This document shows positions 51,121 to 60,053 of a stretch of 64,000 bases of DNA, one piece after another. The stretch comes from Candidatus Korarchaeum sp. (GTDB lineage: Archaea > Korarchaeota > Korarchaeia > Korarchaeales > Korarchaeaceae). The stretch spans positions 83,714-147,713 of the forward strand of contig JAJHQZ010000003.1 in assembly GCA_020833055.1 (NCBI GenBank), written 5' to 3'. Position 1 is the first letter of the stretch; the number at the start of each line of letters is the position of its first letter. A program made the position numbers and the translations under genes. The notes under the pieces were generated by a model. The model was not told the DNA's origin. It searched no databases and saw only the letters and a program-made list of their open reading frames with translations.

Positions 51121-51423
51121 TCAGGACGCGAGGAGGGCCAAGCCCTCCGAGACCGCAGAGGTTATCATTAGCTTCCTCATGCACTTGGGACAGAGGTTAC
51201 CTCCGTAAGGTCTGTTGGGCCTCCTCTGACTGAGGGGGAGCTTAGCTATCACAGACCTCGGACCAGTTGGTGTAGCATTTAGCCTAGCACCACATTTGCA
51301 TACGGCATATGAGTGTTTCTTATGCTTGTAGTGATAGACGAGCCTCCCTCCGGGCGTCCTCACAGCCACTCTTACTTTCTTCAACCTCCTCCTAGTTCCC
51401 CTCTTGTTCAAGCTCCTGATCAT
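51121..51423 (-). CDS. rpl34e: Ribosomal protein eL34
   Basis: 100 residues with two CxxC zinc pairs (CKCG and CPKC) and TPGGRLVYHYKHKKHSYAVC, typical of L34e. ATG 51423 is about 40 bases after a TATA-like CTTAAAAACTG on this strand (51459-51470), so the rpl34e-rpl14e-cbf5 unit may have its own promoter. Confidence 0.95.
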   Translation of the reverse strand: MIRSLNKRGTRRRLKKVRVAVRTPGGRLVYHYKHKKHSYAVCKCGARLNATPTGPRSVIAKLPLSQRRPNRPYGGNLCPKCMRKLMITSAVSEGLALLAS

Positions 51424-51536
51424 CGATTACCCCCGCGGCGCTGGAAGGATATTTTCTCAGTTTTTAAGTATTATGGGACTCGAGGTACCCTACCCTCCAA
51501 AATATTTTCACTATATTGAGAAATTGTGTTAAATAT

Positions 51537-52040
51537 TTAGTCAGAAGGTGTTATCCCTAGAAGTCTTTGGAATATCGCTGAGAATAGGAATGATGCTAAC
51601 ACGTAATAACCGACGTAACCCAGTGTCTGATTCGAGAGACCCGCATTACTATGGAAGTAATCCAAGATCCAGGGGAGCGGGAATGGTAGATTTATCACTG
51701 GTATATCAGCGTAGAAATTCCCTAGGAGCCAGAAGATTACTATTATTGGTATAGTCGTGTAGATGAATGGTCTCATGCTCATCCTGCTCATCTCAGCTCT
51801 AGCGGCATCGAATTGCGGTTTCATCTTATCCAACTTCTTCTTCAATCTCTTATCGTTCGGATTCTTCATCAATTCCCTCTGGAGATCTGTATATTCCTTC
51901 ACTATTTTCTGAAGCTCTCTCATCCTCTCATAATTTACCGTCCTCTTATTTATCAGATTAACCCCAAGGCTTATGACTAATGCTAAAAATGTGAGGAATA
52001 TTATTGAACCCGGCGGGAAGAGGATAAAATTCAGATCCAT
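51537..52040 (-). CDS. DUF106/EMC3-like membrane protein of the YidC/Oxa1 superfamily
   Basis: 167 residues. An N-terminal membrane helix (SIIFLTFLALVISLGVNLI), a long charged coiled-coil hairpin (MRELQKIVKEYTDLQRELMK, KKLDKMKPQFDAARAEMSRM) and two further helices match archaeal Ylp1/DUF106, the relative of EMC3, TMCO1 and YidC that helps insert membrane proteins. It directly follows secY, the usual archaeal position. Confidence 0.92.
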   Translation of the reverse strand: MDLNFILFPPGSIIFLTFLALVISLGVNLINKRTVNYERMRELQKIVKEYTDLQRELMKNPNDKRLKKKLDKMKPQFDAARAEMSRMSMRPFIYTTIPIIVIFWLLGNFYADIPVINLPFPLPWILDYFHSNAGLSNQTLGYVGYYVLASFLFSAIFQRLLGITPSD

Positions 52041-52050
52041 GAGATCACCT

Positions 52051-53454
52051 TCACCTTATGAACCTCTTGAGCCTCGGGTACATCTCCAGTGTACGCTCCT
52101 GAGCTAGCCTCTCGTAAAGCCCGGCTATTATAGTCACCGCGAGGAGTATACCGCTCCCAGTACCGAAGGCCCCTGTGAAGTTAGCCACTGCCGCGAGTAA
52201 GCCCACCATTATCCCCCCGAGGTAAGTAACTGCCTCTATGTACTTCTCTATAGTCTTAGCTACTACTTTCGCTGAAGCCCTCCTCCCCGGTACGACTATC
52301 CCCTGCCTGACGAGCTGCTCGCTCACAGTCCTCGGATCCATACCGGCTGTCATAACCCATATCTTAGCGAAAGCCACGCACGAAGCTACTAGAACCAATA
52401 TATACACTATAGCCCTTATGGGATCCTGGACGAAGACAGAGGGTCCGTGAGGCGTAGCTAAGTAATAAGCTAATCCCTGTACTGGGACTACGCTCCCGCT
52501 GACGGGATCCGCTTCGTACCTCCCCAAGAAGTCCACTAGGTACTTAGCCCATCCGCTAGTCTCGGAGCCCAACCTGGACCAAGCTATCTTAGCCAATATA
52601 TCTATATCCCCTAAGAGCGCTGAGGCGAATATTATGGGGACGTTGCTCACGTAAAGGAGCCTTATCGGGTACCTAGTCCTCAAGCCGCCGTAGAGAGAGT
52701 GGGCTATAGAGATATTCACCCTAACTTCGTAAGCCCATATGACTGCTATGAAGACTACGAATGTCGATATCAAGCCGACTAGCCCAGGGAGGGAGCCCCT
52801 GTATATCGCTCCAACGCCCTCGGTTATTAAGGCCGGTATAACGCCCACATACCTCTTTGTAGTAGGCTCTATCTTAGGTGAGAACATAGACCATATCGCT
52901 TCTTGAGCGACCCCCGCTAATATGAAGAGACTTATACCGCTCCCTATCCCCCACTTCGCCACTAAATCGTCTAACATCATGAGGAGAAACGAGCCCAGCG
53001 ATAATTGAGCTATCACTATCAACGCTTGTTGAGTCGTGAGATTGCCGAACCTCCCCCCTAGAGTGTAAGCCGATACCTCAAATAATATGAAGAATATAGC
53101 CGCAACCCTCTGAGCCTCCTGGAAGAACTTCCTATCATCAGGATCTGTCAGATCTAGTTTGACGATCTTACTACCCACTAGGAGCTCTAAAACTATGCCA
53201 GCTGTGACTATAGGGCCTATCCCAAGCTCAACTATGCTACCTTGAGCGCCAGCGAATATCACCCTTATCTGAGCGAGGTAGTCGAGGCCCCCCCTAGGCG
53301 CACCGTAGATAGGTACTTGCGTTAAGAAGTAATACACTATGAGAGCGAGAGCCGTCCAAGCGAGTTTCTCCTTTAGAGTCGGCGCTCTCTCTGGTCTCTC
53401 TACCTCTGGTATTCCCTTATTCATCTTAGAGATTATCTGCCTAACTAAGCTCAT
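52051..53454 (-). CDS. secY: Protein translocase subunit SecY
   Basis: 467 residues with ten membrane helices, the pore of the Sec translocon. Typical archaeal segments are LVGSKIVKLDLTDPDDRKFFQ, KWGIGSGISLFI, YEVRVNISIAHSLYGGLRTRYPIRLLYVSNVPIIFAS and the C-terminal TYLGGIMVGLLAAVANFTGAFGTGSG. It overlaps rpl15 by 14 bases. Confidence 0.97.
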   Translation of the reverse strand: MSLVRQIISKMNKGIPEVERPERAPTLKEKLAWTALALIVYYFLTQVPIYGAPRGGLDYLAQIRVIFAGAQGSIVELGIGPIVTAGIVLELLVGSKIVKLDLTDPDDRKFFQEAQRVAAIFFILFEVSAYTLGGRFGNLTTQQALIVIAQLSLGSFLLMMLDDLVAKWGIGSGISLFILAGVAQEAIWSMFSPKIEPTTKRYVGVIPALITEGVGAIYRGSLPGLVGLISTFVVFIAVIWAYEVRVNISIAHSLYGGLRTRYPIRLLYVSNVPIIFASALLGDIDILAKIAWSRLGSETSGWAKYLVDFLGRYEADPVSGSVVPVQGLAYYLATPHGPSVFVQDPIRAIVYILVLVASCVAFAKIWVMTAGMDPRTVSEQLVRQGIVVPGRRASAKVVAKTIEKYIEAVTYLGGIMVGLLAAVANFTGAFGTGSGILLAVTIIAGLYERLAQERTLEMYPRLKRFIR

Positions 53455-53920
53455 CCGAACCCCCCTCCACTAATATGACCCCGCCACCTATACTCTCTAG
53501 CTTGCTCACAGCGTTCTTAGATGCTTTCTCAACTTTAACTAACAGGGGTTTGCTCACTTCCCCTCTCCCGAGCAGTTTATTGTAACCGATCTCCCCGAGA
53601 TCGAGCTCTATCCTCCCGTCCTCGAGTTCCCTAGCTAATCCGGAGCTGAGGAGATCTGGGAGCATCTTATCTAGATCAGCTAAGTTTATACTCCTGATCT
53701 CCCTCCTGACAGCTCTAGGCCTCTTGAACCCCCTCCTCCCCCTCCCGAAGTAATCAGGTTCATACGCTGTGACCCAAGTCCATAAGTGCTTCTTCGTCCC
53801 GGCCATACCGAAGCCTCCTCTCCTCCCGCTCCTCCTATGTTGCCTCTGCAATCCGTATCCATGGAGCCTCGAGCCCCTCATCTTCCTCGATCTCTTCCTC
53901 CTCCTGGGTATGCTCATCAT
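53441..53920 (-). CDS. rpl15: Ribosomal protein uL15
   Basis: 159 residues; basic glycine/arginine-rich N-terminus (RKMRGSRLHGYGLQRQHRRSGRRGGFGMAG) and a globular C-terminal half with LLVKVEKASKNAVSKLESIGG. ATG 53920 overlaps the rpl30 stop in ATGA. Confidence 0.97.
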   Translation of the reverse strand: MMSIPRRRKRSRKMRGSRLHGYGLQRQHRRSGRRGGFGMAGTKKHLWTWVTAYEPDYFGRGRRGFKRPRAVRREIRSINLADLDKMLPDLLSSGLARELEDGRIELDLGEIGYNKLLGRGEVSKPLLVKVEKASKNAVSKLESIGGGVILVEGGSDELS

Positions 53921-54405
53921 ATCATCCTCCTGATAAGCGTATTTATCTCCTTCCCTCTATATCCTAGCTCCCCTCCATCGCTCCAAGCCCTCTTAGTCGT
54001 CCTCTTGAAGCCTCCCTTAGGTGGATGGAGCCTGAAATATGGTTTCATCCATCCTAGCTTATGTAAGTACACTCTCTTGCTGAGAAGAGCTTCTGCTAGC
54101 TCTTCTATACTCGAGAAGTCTGTGTTACTAGAGAGCCACTCATCGCTCAAGCTCCCACCCATCTTGAGCTCGCCCCTCTCCTTGAGGAGCGTTAAGAGAG
54201 TGGGCTTGTCTATCTCACCGTAAGTAGAGTAGTCCTTCACTTTATGGAGCATGCCTCTGTAGGAATCCGTTAGAGGGACTAAAGTCGCCCAGAACTTCCT
54301 ACGTAAGTGCAGCATCTCCAGAGTTCTCTTTATCTCAGGTCTCACGTCAACTCTACCCCTTATCCTGACTACTGCTATCAGAGGTACCTCCTCCAGACCG
54401 ACCAC
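53917..54405 (-). CDS. rpl30: Ribosomal protein uL30
   Basis: 162 residues of the long archaeal L30: PLIAVVRIRGRVDVRPEIKRTLEMLHLRRKF, then an extended C-terminal half (YLHKLGWMKPYFRLHPPKGGFKRTTKR). The start is GTG 54405, just after a strong hairpin in the leader; the start is less certain than for its neighbours. Confidence 0.95.
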   Translation of the reverse strand: MVGLEEVPLIAVVRIRGRVDVRPEIKRTLEMLHLRRKFWATLVPLTDSYRGMLHKVKDYSTYGEIDKPTLLTLLKERGELKMGGSLSDEWLSSNTDFSSIEELAEALLSKRVYLHKLGWMKPYFRLHPPKGGFKRTTKRAWSDGGELGYRGKEINTLIRRMI

Positions 54406-54411
54406 CTCCGG

Positions 54412-54451
54412 GCGCGCCCGCCATCGTGCGCCCCGCGCCTAACGGGCGCGC
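54412..54451 (-). promoter_or_regulatory. Strong hairpin in the rpl30 leader
   Basis: On the minus strand GCGCGCCCG and CGGGCGCGC form a perfect 9-base G/C stem around a 22-base loop, ending 6 bases before the rpl30 start codon. A TATA-like element (reverse of CAGTTTAAAAAAG, 54471-54483) lies about 25 bases upstream, so a transcript could begin right at this hairpin. It may control rpl30 and downstream genes, or be a processing site. Confidence 0.45.
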
Positions 54452-54489
54452 TCCACTGGAATCAGTCCCTCAGTTTAAAAAAGAGATAG

Positions 54490-55122
54490 TCAGCCCCTCC
54501 AGTCCTGGGGGAGGTTCATAGTCAATAATTTGCGTAGAGCATCATGCAATGCGAAAGCGTAGTTCATCCTATTCCTAGTATGACCTCTGGAGAATACTCT
54601 GACATCCTGAAGTCCCCCTAGCCCGAGGACTATCTTAGCTGTCTCATTCCCGACTATCCCCAGCTTCCTAGGGGCTGGGAAGAGGGTCACTCTCACGGAC
54701 CCAGATGAGCCGGTCACAGTAGCGGCTATTGAGTGAGGCCTCCCGCAACCGCACTCCCAAGAACCGCACCCCTTCCTAACTTTGATCAAGTTGAGCTTAG
54801 CGTTCCTCACTGCATCAGCTAAAGCTATATTGAACTCCTTCCCCTTGCCCTTGCCCACGCCCACGTAATTCATCCCGTCGCCCACAGCAGCAACTACCCT
54901 CAGTTGAGTTAACTCACCAGCGTCAGTCTGCCTCTGAACTCTTATGACCTCTACTACTTCCTCCTTGATCCCTGGGACGAGTATATCGACTATCTCAGGC
55001 TCCTGAATCGGTATGCCTCTCCTCAGTATCTCCTCGAGGCTCTTTATCTTACCCTCAGCTACTAAGCGACCCACCCAAGTCCTCGGCACCCACTCCCTCT
55101 CTATCTCAAACTCTTCATGCAT
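54490..55122 (-). CDS. rps5: Ribosomal protein uS5
   Basis: 210 residues. The S5 double-stranded-RNA-like domain has VVAAVGDGMNYVGVGKGKGKEFNIALADAVRNAKLNLI and the C-terminal domain has VTLFPAPRKLGIVGNETAKIVLGLGGLQDV. It follows rpl18 by 25 bases. Confidence 0.98.
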   Translation of the reverse strand: MHEEFEIEREWVPRTWVGRLVAEGKIKSLEEILRRGIPIQEPEIVDILVPGIKEEVVEVIRVQRQTDAGELTQLRVVAAVGDGMNYVGVGKGKGKEFNIALADAVRNAKLNLIKVRKGCGSWECGCGRPHSIAATVTGSSGSVRVTLFPAPRKLGIVGNETAKIVLGLGGLQDVRVFSRGHTRNRMNYAFALHDALRKLLTMNLPQDWRG

Positions 55123-55147
55123 CTAGATCACCTCCACCATCCCAATT

Positions 55148-55744
55148 TTAATCGTTACTTAACGCCGCTATCCTCCCTAAGACACTCTCAAAAGCCTCGG
55201 GTATGCCCTTGGGATCCGCCCCCCTCCTGAGGTAATCTGAGAATTGTCTCTCTAGGGCCCCTTCTTCCTCTAATTTCTCCGCGAATGAGACTATATGCTC
55301 CCCTCTTATCCTGCCCTCATCCGGTAGGATCTCGGGTGAGTGAGGCACGTTTATACCAGCATCCAGCACTCCCTTCAAGGCTGCGTAGAGCCTCGATCCC
55401 TTCGTCGATGAGAACCTACCTATATCTAAGACAGCTTCCACGATACCGGCCTTCTTGGCCCTCATAGCTGCTAGATATCCAGTCAAATATGCTGCTGGGA
55501 GGTTCTTTCCTCCATATGGCCATCCATACTTCTCCAATTCCTTAGAGAAAGCGTAAGCTATCACTTCATCACCTCCCTCTCTGAACTTGACGAACTGCAC
55601 TATTATATACCTATTCGTCCTCCTCACGACGACCCTCGGCTTCCTGCTCTTTAGAAGGGCTAATCTCTTCACATAATCTGTCTTTCCCTCCCTCCTCCTT
55701 CTGAACTTCACTTTATATCTACCGGATCTAGCCAAAGAGCTCAC
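55148..55744 (-). CDS. rpl18: Ribosomal protein uL18
   Basis: 198 residues; binds 5S rRNA. N-terminal basic GRYKVKFRRRREGKTDYVKRLALLKSRKPRVVVRRTNRY and LTGYLAAMRAKKAGIVEAVLDIG are typical. GTG 55744 overlaps the rpl19e stop in GTGA. Confidence 0.97.
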   Translation of the reverse strand: MSSLARSGRYKVKFRRRREGKTDYVKRLALLKSRKPRVVVRRTNRYIIVQFVKFREGGDEVIAYAFSKELEKYGWPYGGKNLPAAYLTGYLAAMRAKKAGIVEAVLDIGRFSSTKGSRLYAALKGVLDAGINVPHSPEILPDEGRIRGEHIVSFAEKLEEEGALERQFSDYLRRGADPKGIPEAFESVLGRIAALSND

Positions 55745-56145
55745 CCCCTAGTTACATGAGCCCTGAGCTGTGAGACGCTGTTGAAACTCGCTAGCTTATC
55801 ATAAAGCTCCCTGTATTCCTTATTGCTTATCAATCCCTGTTCTTTCATCCTCCTCAGTTCCCTCCTCAATGCCCTTATCTTCCTAACCCATCTCCTCTTC
55901 CTCGGGAGCCTTGAGTACTTGCCACCCTTCCTGCTACCGGGTCCCTTCCTCCTGGGCTTCTTCCTCGCTCTACTAACGCCTCTCTTCTGCAGTATCTCTA
56001 TAGCCCCCGATTTTATCAATCTCCTTATATCAGCTCTAGTCACAGCTTCAGAGACCAGATCTATCTTCTCTGGATTTATCCTGACTCTATCCAACCCAAC
56101 TCCCGCTACCTTGGCAGCGAGCTTCCTCTGATACTCTAGATCCAT
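55741..56145 (-). CDS. rpl19e: Ribosomal protein eL19
   Basis: About 134 residues: MDLEYQRKLAAKVAGVGLDRVRI and the very basic KKPRRKGPGSRKGGKYSRLPRK. ATG 56145 with GAGGGGG upstream gives the family N-terminus; TTG 56160, overlapping the rpl32e stop, would add five residues. Confidence 0.96.
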   Translation of the reverse strand: MDLEYQRKLAAKVAGVGLDRVRINPEKIDLVSEAVTRADIRRLIKSGAIEILQKRGVSRARKKPRRKGPGSRKGGKYSRLPRKRRWVRKIRALRRELRRMKEQGLISNKEYRELYDKLASFNSVSQLRAHVTRG

Positions 56146-56156
56146 GGGCATCCCCC

Positions 56157-56528
56157 TCAATTAGCTAGTTTCAAACCCAACTTCGATGCCTCCTCTCTGA
56201 TGATGCTCCTCTTCCTCTCCCCCACTGTATGGGCTATGTAAACTACCACGCTCTCCCTCTCACTCGATAATTTCCTCAGTTCATCTAAGTTATGGACTAT
56301 AGCTACCCTCCTGCCGGAAGGATGGAGCCCCCTTATCTCATCAGGGTTCTTGTAACCTATGTTAGGTTGCTTGGGCCTGCTCTTCAACTTCAACCTCTGT
56401 TTATTGTCTATTCCTCTAGGCCTCCTCCAGCTCTTAGTAGCTCCTAATTTCCAATATAATGCTAGATTGAGGAACCTCGGTTTCTTCTTCTTGAGTTTCT
56501 TGAGAATCTCCTTCATATCTTCCTCCAT
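56157..56528 (-). CDS. rpl32e: Ribosomal protein eL32
   Basis: 123 residues with PRGIDNKQRLKLKSRPKQPNIGYKNPDEIRGLHPSG, the L32e signature. One base separates it from rpl6. It sits between rpl6 and rpl19e as in other archaea. Confidence 0.97.
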   Translation of the reverse strand: MEEDMKEILKKLKKKKPRFLNLALYWKLGATKSWRRPRGIDNKQRLKLKSRPKQPNIGYKNPDEIRGLHPSGRRVAIVHNLDELRKLSSERESVVVYIAHTVGERKRSIIREEASKLGLKLAN

Positions 56529-56529
56529 C

Positions 56530-57078
56530 TCACCTCACCACGTAAATACCGTCCATGAAGACCCTCGGGTCCTTCTTCCTTATCTTAGTAGCTAGCCTTA
56601 TATTAGCTGCAGTCTGCCCTACGTCCTCCTTAGAGATCCCCTCTATGTATATCCTATCTCCCTCAACTCTGACTTCAGTATCCCCTACTATCTTCGCGTA
56701 CCTCGGCATCTTCTCCCCCAGGAAGTTAGATATCTTCACGAGCTTCCTCTCCTTATCTACTTCGACTTTCATCGGGAAGTGAGCGTAAACTATCACCATC
56801 TCCTTCCTGAAGCCCTCAGTAACTCCCTTCATCATGTTCCTTATGTGAGCTCTCACAGTGCCCAAGTACGCTCTATTGAACTTCCTCCTCCCATAAGTCC
56901 TCACTTTGACCTTCCCTCCCTCAACTGAGAGCTCTATTATCTCGCTGTTGAATTCCTTCTCTAGAGTCCCCCTAGGACCGGAGACCCTTATCTTACTCCC
57001 ATCTAATTCCACTCTCACGCCATCGGGTATGGGGACCTCGGACTCTAGGGCTAATGTCACCACTCTGGGGTACCTCAT
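56530..57078 (-). CDS. rpl6: Ribosomal protein uL6
   Basis: 182 residues with two repeated L6 domains; NMMKGVTEGFRKEMVIVYAHFPMKV and VEGDRIYIEGISKEDVGQTAANI are diagnostic. ATG 57078 lies 9 bases after rps8. Confidence 0.97.
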   Translation of the reverse strand: MRYPRVVTLALESEVPIPDGVRVELDGSKIRVSGPRGTLEKEFNSEIIELSVEGGKVKVRTYGRRKFNRAYLGTVRAHIRNMMKGVTEGFRKEMVIVYAHFPMKVEVDKERKLVKISNFLGEKMPRYAKIVGDTEVRVEGDRIYIEGISKEDVGQTAANIRLATKIRKKDPRVFMDGIYVVR

Positions 57079-57087
57079 CAGATCACC

Positions 57088-57480
57088 TCAGTAGCAATAA
57101 GCTATCAGAACTCCCCCTATTCCCCTCTCCTTCGCCTCCTTATGTGTCATGATCCCCTGGTTCGTTGAGACTATTATCAAGCCCACGTTCTCAGCCGGGA
57201 GGTACATCTTCTCCCACTTCTGGAATTCGCTCACTTTGACTGGGTATCTAGGTTTTATCACACCGGCCTTATTTATCCTGCCGTTCAACCTCACTATATA
57301 CTTCCCGAACCTACCGTCATCGACGTACTCGAAATCATCTATGTAACCGTGCTCCTTCAATACCTTCAGGACCTTCCCTATAAGTTTAGAAGCTATGTTT
57401 ATCACGACTTCCCTCTTACCCAGCATCGAGCCGTTAGTGAGCGCGCTCATGGCATCAGCTAGGGGATCGAGTCTAGTCAT
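57088..57480 (-). CDS. rps8: Ribosomal protein uS8
   Basis: 130 residues from ATG 57480: [23 protein letters not shown] and the C-terminal [28 protein letters not shown] longer frame to 57489 exists but the internal ATG matches the family start. Confidence 0.97.
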   Translation of the reverse strand: MTRLDPLADAMSALTNGSMLGKREVVINIASKLIGKVLKVLKEHGYIDDFEYVDDGRFGKYIVRLNGRINKAGVIKPRYPVKVSEFQKWEKMYLPAENVGLIIVSTNQGIMTHKEAKERGIGGVLIAYCY

Positions 57481-57489
57481 GAGCACCAC

Positions 57490-57654
57490 CTACTCGTACT
57501 TCTTCCAACCCATCAGGGGGGCTACCTCTAGGAAGCAACTCCTACAGAGGTAGAGGCCGTACTTCCTGATTATACCGTACCCCACTCTCCCGCACCTCCT
57601 ACAGACGTAAGCACCCTTACCCTTCGTCCTGACCTTCTTCTTCTGTTTCGCCAT
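57490..57654 (-). CDS. rps14: Ribosomal protein uS14 (zinc type)
   Basis: A 54-residue protein between rpl5 and rps8. It begins [14 protein letters not shown], has two zinc pairs (CRRC and CRSC) separated by [15 protein letters not shown], and ends [10 protein letters not shown]. This is the short zinc-binding archaeal S14. ATG 57654 has GGTGA five bases upstream; an ATG six bases earlier would add two residues. Its place between rpl5 and rps8 is standard. Confidence 0.96.
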   Translation of the reverse strand: MAKQKKKVRTKGKGAYVCRRCGRVGYGIIRKYGLYLCRSCFLEVAPLMGWKKYE

Positions 57655-57663
57655 TCCCATCAC

Positions 57664-58221
57664 CTACTCCTCTTCATGGACTACCTGCAGATTTAAGTAC
57701 TTCTCAGCGAATAGGATCGACTCAGCTTTGCTCAATCTGTGCCTGAGCGGGATCCTCCTCCTCTCTATCCTCCTTCTAGCTATCCTATAGCCAGCTCTCC
57801 CCATTGTGACTATGACGTCCATCCCGAATATCCCTATATCAGCTCTGTACTTCACCCCTGGGATATCTATGTGTTCCTTTATCCCGAAAGCGAAATTACC
57901 GAATTCATCGAAAGAACTCGCTTTTATCCTCCTCCCCACTGCTTCAGCTACTCTATCTAGGAGCTCAACTGCCTTCTTACCTCTCACAGTCACTGAGACA
58001 GCTATAGGTTCCTTCTTCCTTATTCCAAACTCCCTTATCGTCCTCTTAGCCCTCCTCTCTACTGGTTTCTGACCAGTCAGTTCCTCTAAGACCTTCCCAG
58101 CTCTCTCCAAGACTTCTCCGCTCCTACCGACAGCTATATTGAGAGTCACTGCCATCACTCTAGGTATCAGCATCGGGTTGCTCTCCCATCTCCTCAGTAT
58201 CTCCTCCCTCTGGTCCTCCAT
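57664..58221 (-). CDS. rpl5: Ribosomal protein uL5
   Basis: 185 residues: NPMLIPRVMAVTLNIAVGRSGEVLERAGKVLEELTGQKPV and FGIKEHIDIPGVKYRADIGIFGMDVIVTM. L5 binds 5S rRNA. ATG 58221 is 4 bases after rps4e. Confidence 0.98.
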   Translation of the reverse strand: MEDQREEILRRWESNPMLIPRVMAVTLNIAVGRSGEVLERAGKVLEELTGQKPVERRAKRTIREFGIRKKEPIAVSVTVRGKKAVELLDRVAEAVGRRIKASSFDEFGNFAFGIKEHIDIPGVKYRADIGIFGMDVIVTMGRAGYRIARRRIERRRIPLRHRLSKAESILFAEKYLNLQVVHEEE

Positions 58222-58225
58222 CCGA

Positions 58226-58933
58226 TCACCTCAGCTTTAGCAAGGGCCTCTCCTTACCTACGACTATCAGATTTTCCTTCACTCCCCTGTAAGAGAGCTC
58301 AGGGTCCTCTATATCCCTCATCTCTATTATCGTCCCCATCCCCTCGATCCTACCGATGCGGCCCGCCATCCTACCCTTAGTCACGAGCGCTAAGGAGCCC
58401 AATTCGAACTTCAAATGATCTAACACCTTCTGAGAGGGGACTTCTATCAGTAGGGAATCCCCCGGTTTTACTTCCCTCCCATCTAAGAGGAAGTTCCTAC
58501 CGTCGTGAGATGTGAGTTGTATCCTCCCCCCTCTCACAGTCCTCTTCCCTATTATCTTCACTAACTTCATCCTGCTCTCAGATTGGGGTATCTCTATCAA
58601 CTTCAGGAACTTATGGGGATCGGGCACCATCCTGTAGTTCACTCCGATCTCAGGAATCGATATAACGTCCATTAACCCCACTTGGAACTTGTAATCGTAT
58701 CTAGGCTTCCCGTCCACTAATATCTTCTTCATGCTTATTATCCTCTTAGCCTCCCTAGCAGTAGTAGCTAGCTTCAAGACGTCCCTTATTATCAAGAGGA
58801 GGGGGATCCCCTCGTCTATAGCGTGAGGACCTGGGCTCGGCTTGACGACCCATACCCTCTCCTTCTTCGCTACTGGATAATAACCTGGAGCTGCTAGTCT
58901 CTTCAAATGCCTAGATCCACCCATTTTGCCCAT
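58226..58933 (-). CDS. rps4e: Ribosomal protein eS4
   Basis: About 235 residues: HLKRLAAPGYYPVAKKE, an S4-like RNA-binding domain (EAKRIISMKKILVDGKPR) and a KOW segment (LVTKGRMAGRIGRIEGMG). I prefer ATG 58933 to GTG 58942; ATG 58924 is also close to the family start. Confidence 0.97.
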   Translation of the reverse strand: MGKMGGSRHLKRLAAPGYYPVAKKERVWVVKPSPGPHAIDEGIPLLLIIRDVLKLATTAREAKRIISMKKILVDGKPRYDYKFQVGLMDVISIPEIGVNYRMVPDPHKFLKLIEIPQSESRMKLVKIIGKRTVRGGRIQLTSHDGRNFLLDGREVKPGDSLLIEVPSQKVLDHLKFELGSLALVTKGRMAGRIGRIEGMGTIIEMRDIEDPELSYRGVKENLIVVGKERPLLKLR

Positions 58934-58934
58934 T

Positions 58935-59333
58935 TCACTCACTCTCCTCTACTACTTCCTCTAATTTCACCCCTTTCCTCTCTAATAACCTCTTCCTAAC
59001 TTCATCCTTGAGATATAGCTTCGTTATGACTACCTTAGAGGGATGTATGGGCACTGGGACCTCGGTCCCATCGGCCCTCCTCCTCACTATCCCTTTTATC
59101 GCGATCCTGTACCTCTTCCTATCTACTGATATCACTTCACCCTCAGTGCCCTTATAATCCCCCCTCACTACTTTTACCCTATCGCCCTTCCTTATGGGGA
59201 GCGACCTTATCCCGTACTTAGCCCTCAGCTCATCAGAGAGAGGGGCTGACATTATCTTCCCCCTATGATGTAGTGGCGCGTTGTAAAGGTACTTCCTCTG
59301 CTTGCTCGGTTTATGCGATTTTACTCTCTTCAT
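58935..59333 (-). CDS. rpl24: Ribosomal protein uL24
   Basis: 132 residues: [58 protein letters not shown], containing the KOW motif. Its TGA lies 1 base before the chosen rps4e ATG. Confidence 0.98.
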   Translation of the reverse strand: MKRVKSHKPSKQRKYLYNAPLHHRGKIMSAPLSDELRAKYGIRSLPIRKGDRVKVVRGDYKGTEGEVISVDRKRYRIAIKGIVRRRADGTEVPVPIHPSKVVITKLYLKDEVRKRLLERKGVKLEEVVEESE

Positions 59334-59342
59334 GCGATCACC

Positions 59343-59768
59343 TCAGACAACTTGAGCTGAGATAACGCTCAAGCTAGGCCATCTCTCAATAGCTTCCTTA
59401 GCTATCGGACCCCTGAACTCAGATCCCTTAGGCGTACCGTCATCGTTGACTAGTACAGCAGCATTATCCTCGAATACCACCCACTGCCCGTTCTTCCTCC
59501 TGTAAGGCATCCTCTGCCTCACTACTATAGCCTTGAAGGGTTTGTGCATGAGATCGTACTTCCCCCTCTTCACTACTACTGTAACCATATCCCCGACGCT
59601 CGCAGTAGGCACTCTGTCCTTCCTCCCCTTATAACCGTGGACACCGATTATCATGAGTAGTTTCGCTCCAGTATTATCAGCGCACTTCAGCCTAGCCCTC
59701 ACAGGGAGGCCTCGAGTTATCTTGGGCTTTACACCCTCTACCTTCCTCCTCCTCGCTACCTTTGACAT
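59343..59768 (-). CDS. rpl14: Ribosomal protein uL14
   Basis: 141 residues: [53 protein letters not shown]. It is the first gene of this ribosomal run; the S17/L29/S3 genes that precede it in many archaea are missing. A TATA-like CATTTTTAAATCG on this strand (59798-59810) lies about 35 bases upstream of ATG 59768. Confidence 0.98.
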   Translation of the reverse strand: MSKVARRRKVEGVKPKITRGLPVRARLKCADNTGAKLLMIIGVHGYKGRKDRVPTASVGDMVTVVVKRGKYDLMHKPFKAIVVRQRMPYRRKNGQWVVFEDNAAVLVNDDGTPKGSEFRGPIAKEAIERWPSLSVISAQVV

Positions 59769-60053
59769 AGGCCCTCATCAGAGCTAGCGGGGATCACGAT
59801 TTAAAAATGTGATCTGAAGCCCCTCACTGGAGAGCATTAGCTCGCAGTATCTATCGCGATCCTCCCTAACATCAGCACATTACAGCTGGCTTGTTTCCCT
59901 TCGACAAGTTCCAGAGCTTTCTCGGGACATCTAACTTATCGGGAGAGTAGGAAGAGGCTATAAACGCTTCTTGAAGGTTCCATCTACTTCTCAGCTCTCT
60001 ATAGGCCTTCGGACAGGGGCCCGGGGATTCTTGAGCATAGAGAGCCCTCTATA
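59769..60053. other. Intergenic stretch between rpl14 and adk with one clear hairpin
   Basis: 285 bases without a gene. The rpl14 promoter is at its left end. CTGG-CTTGT (59886-59894) pairs with ACAAG-TT-CCAG (59904-59914) to make a hairpin with a two-base bulge, which might belong to a small RNA. I found no complete box pair for a C/D or H/ACA RNA and no reading frame of note. Confidence 0.35.
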
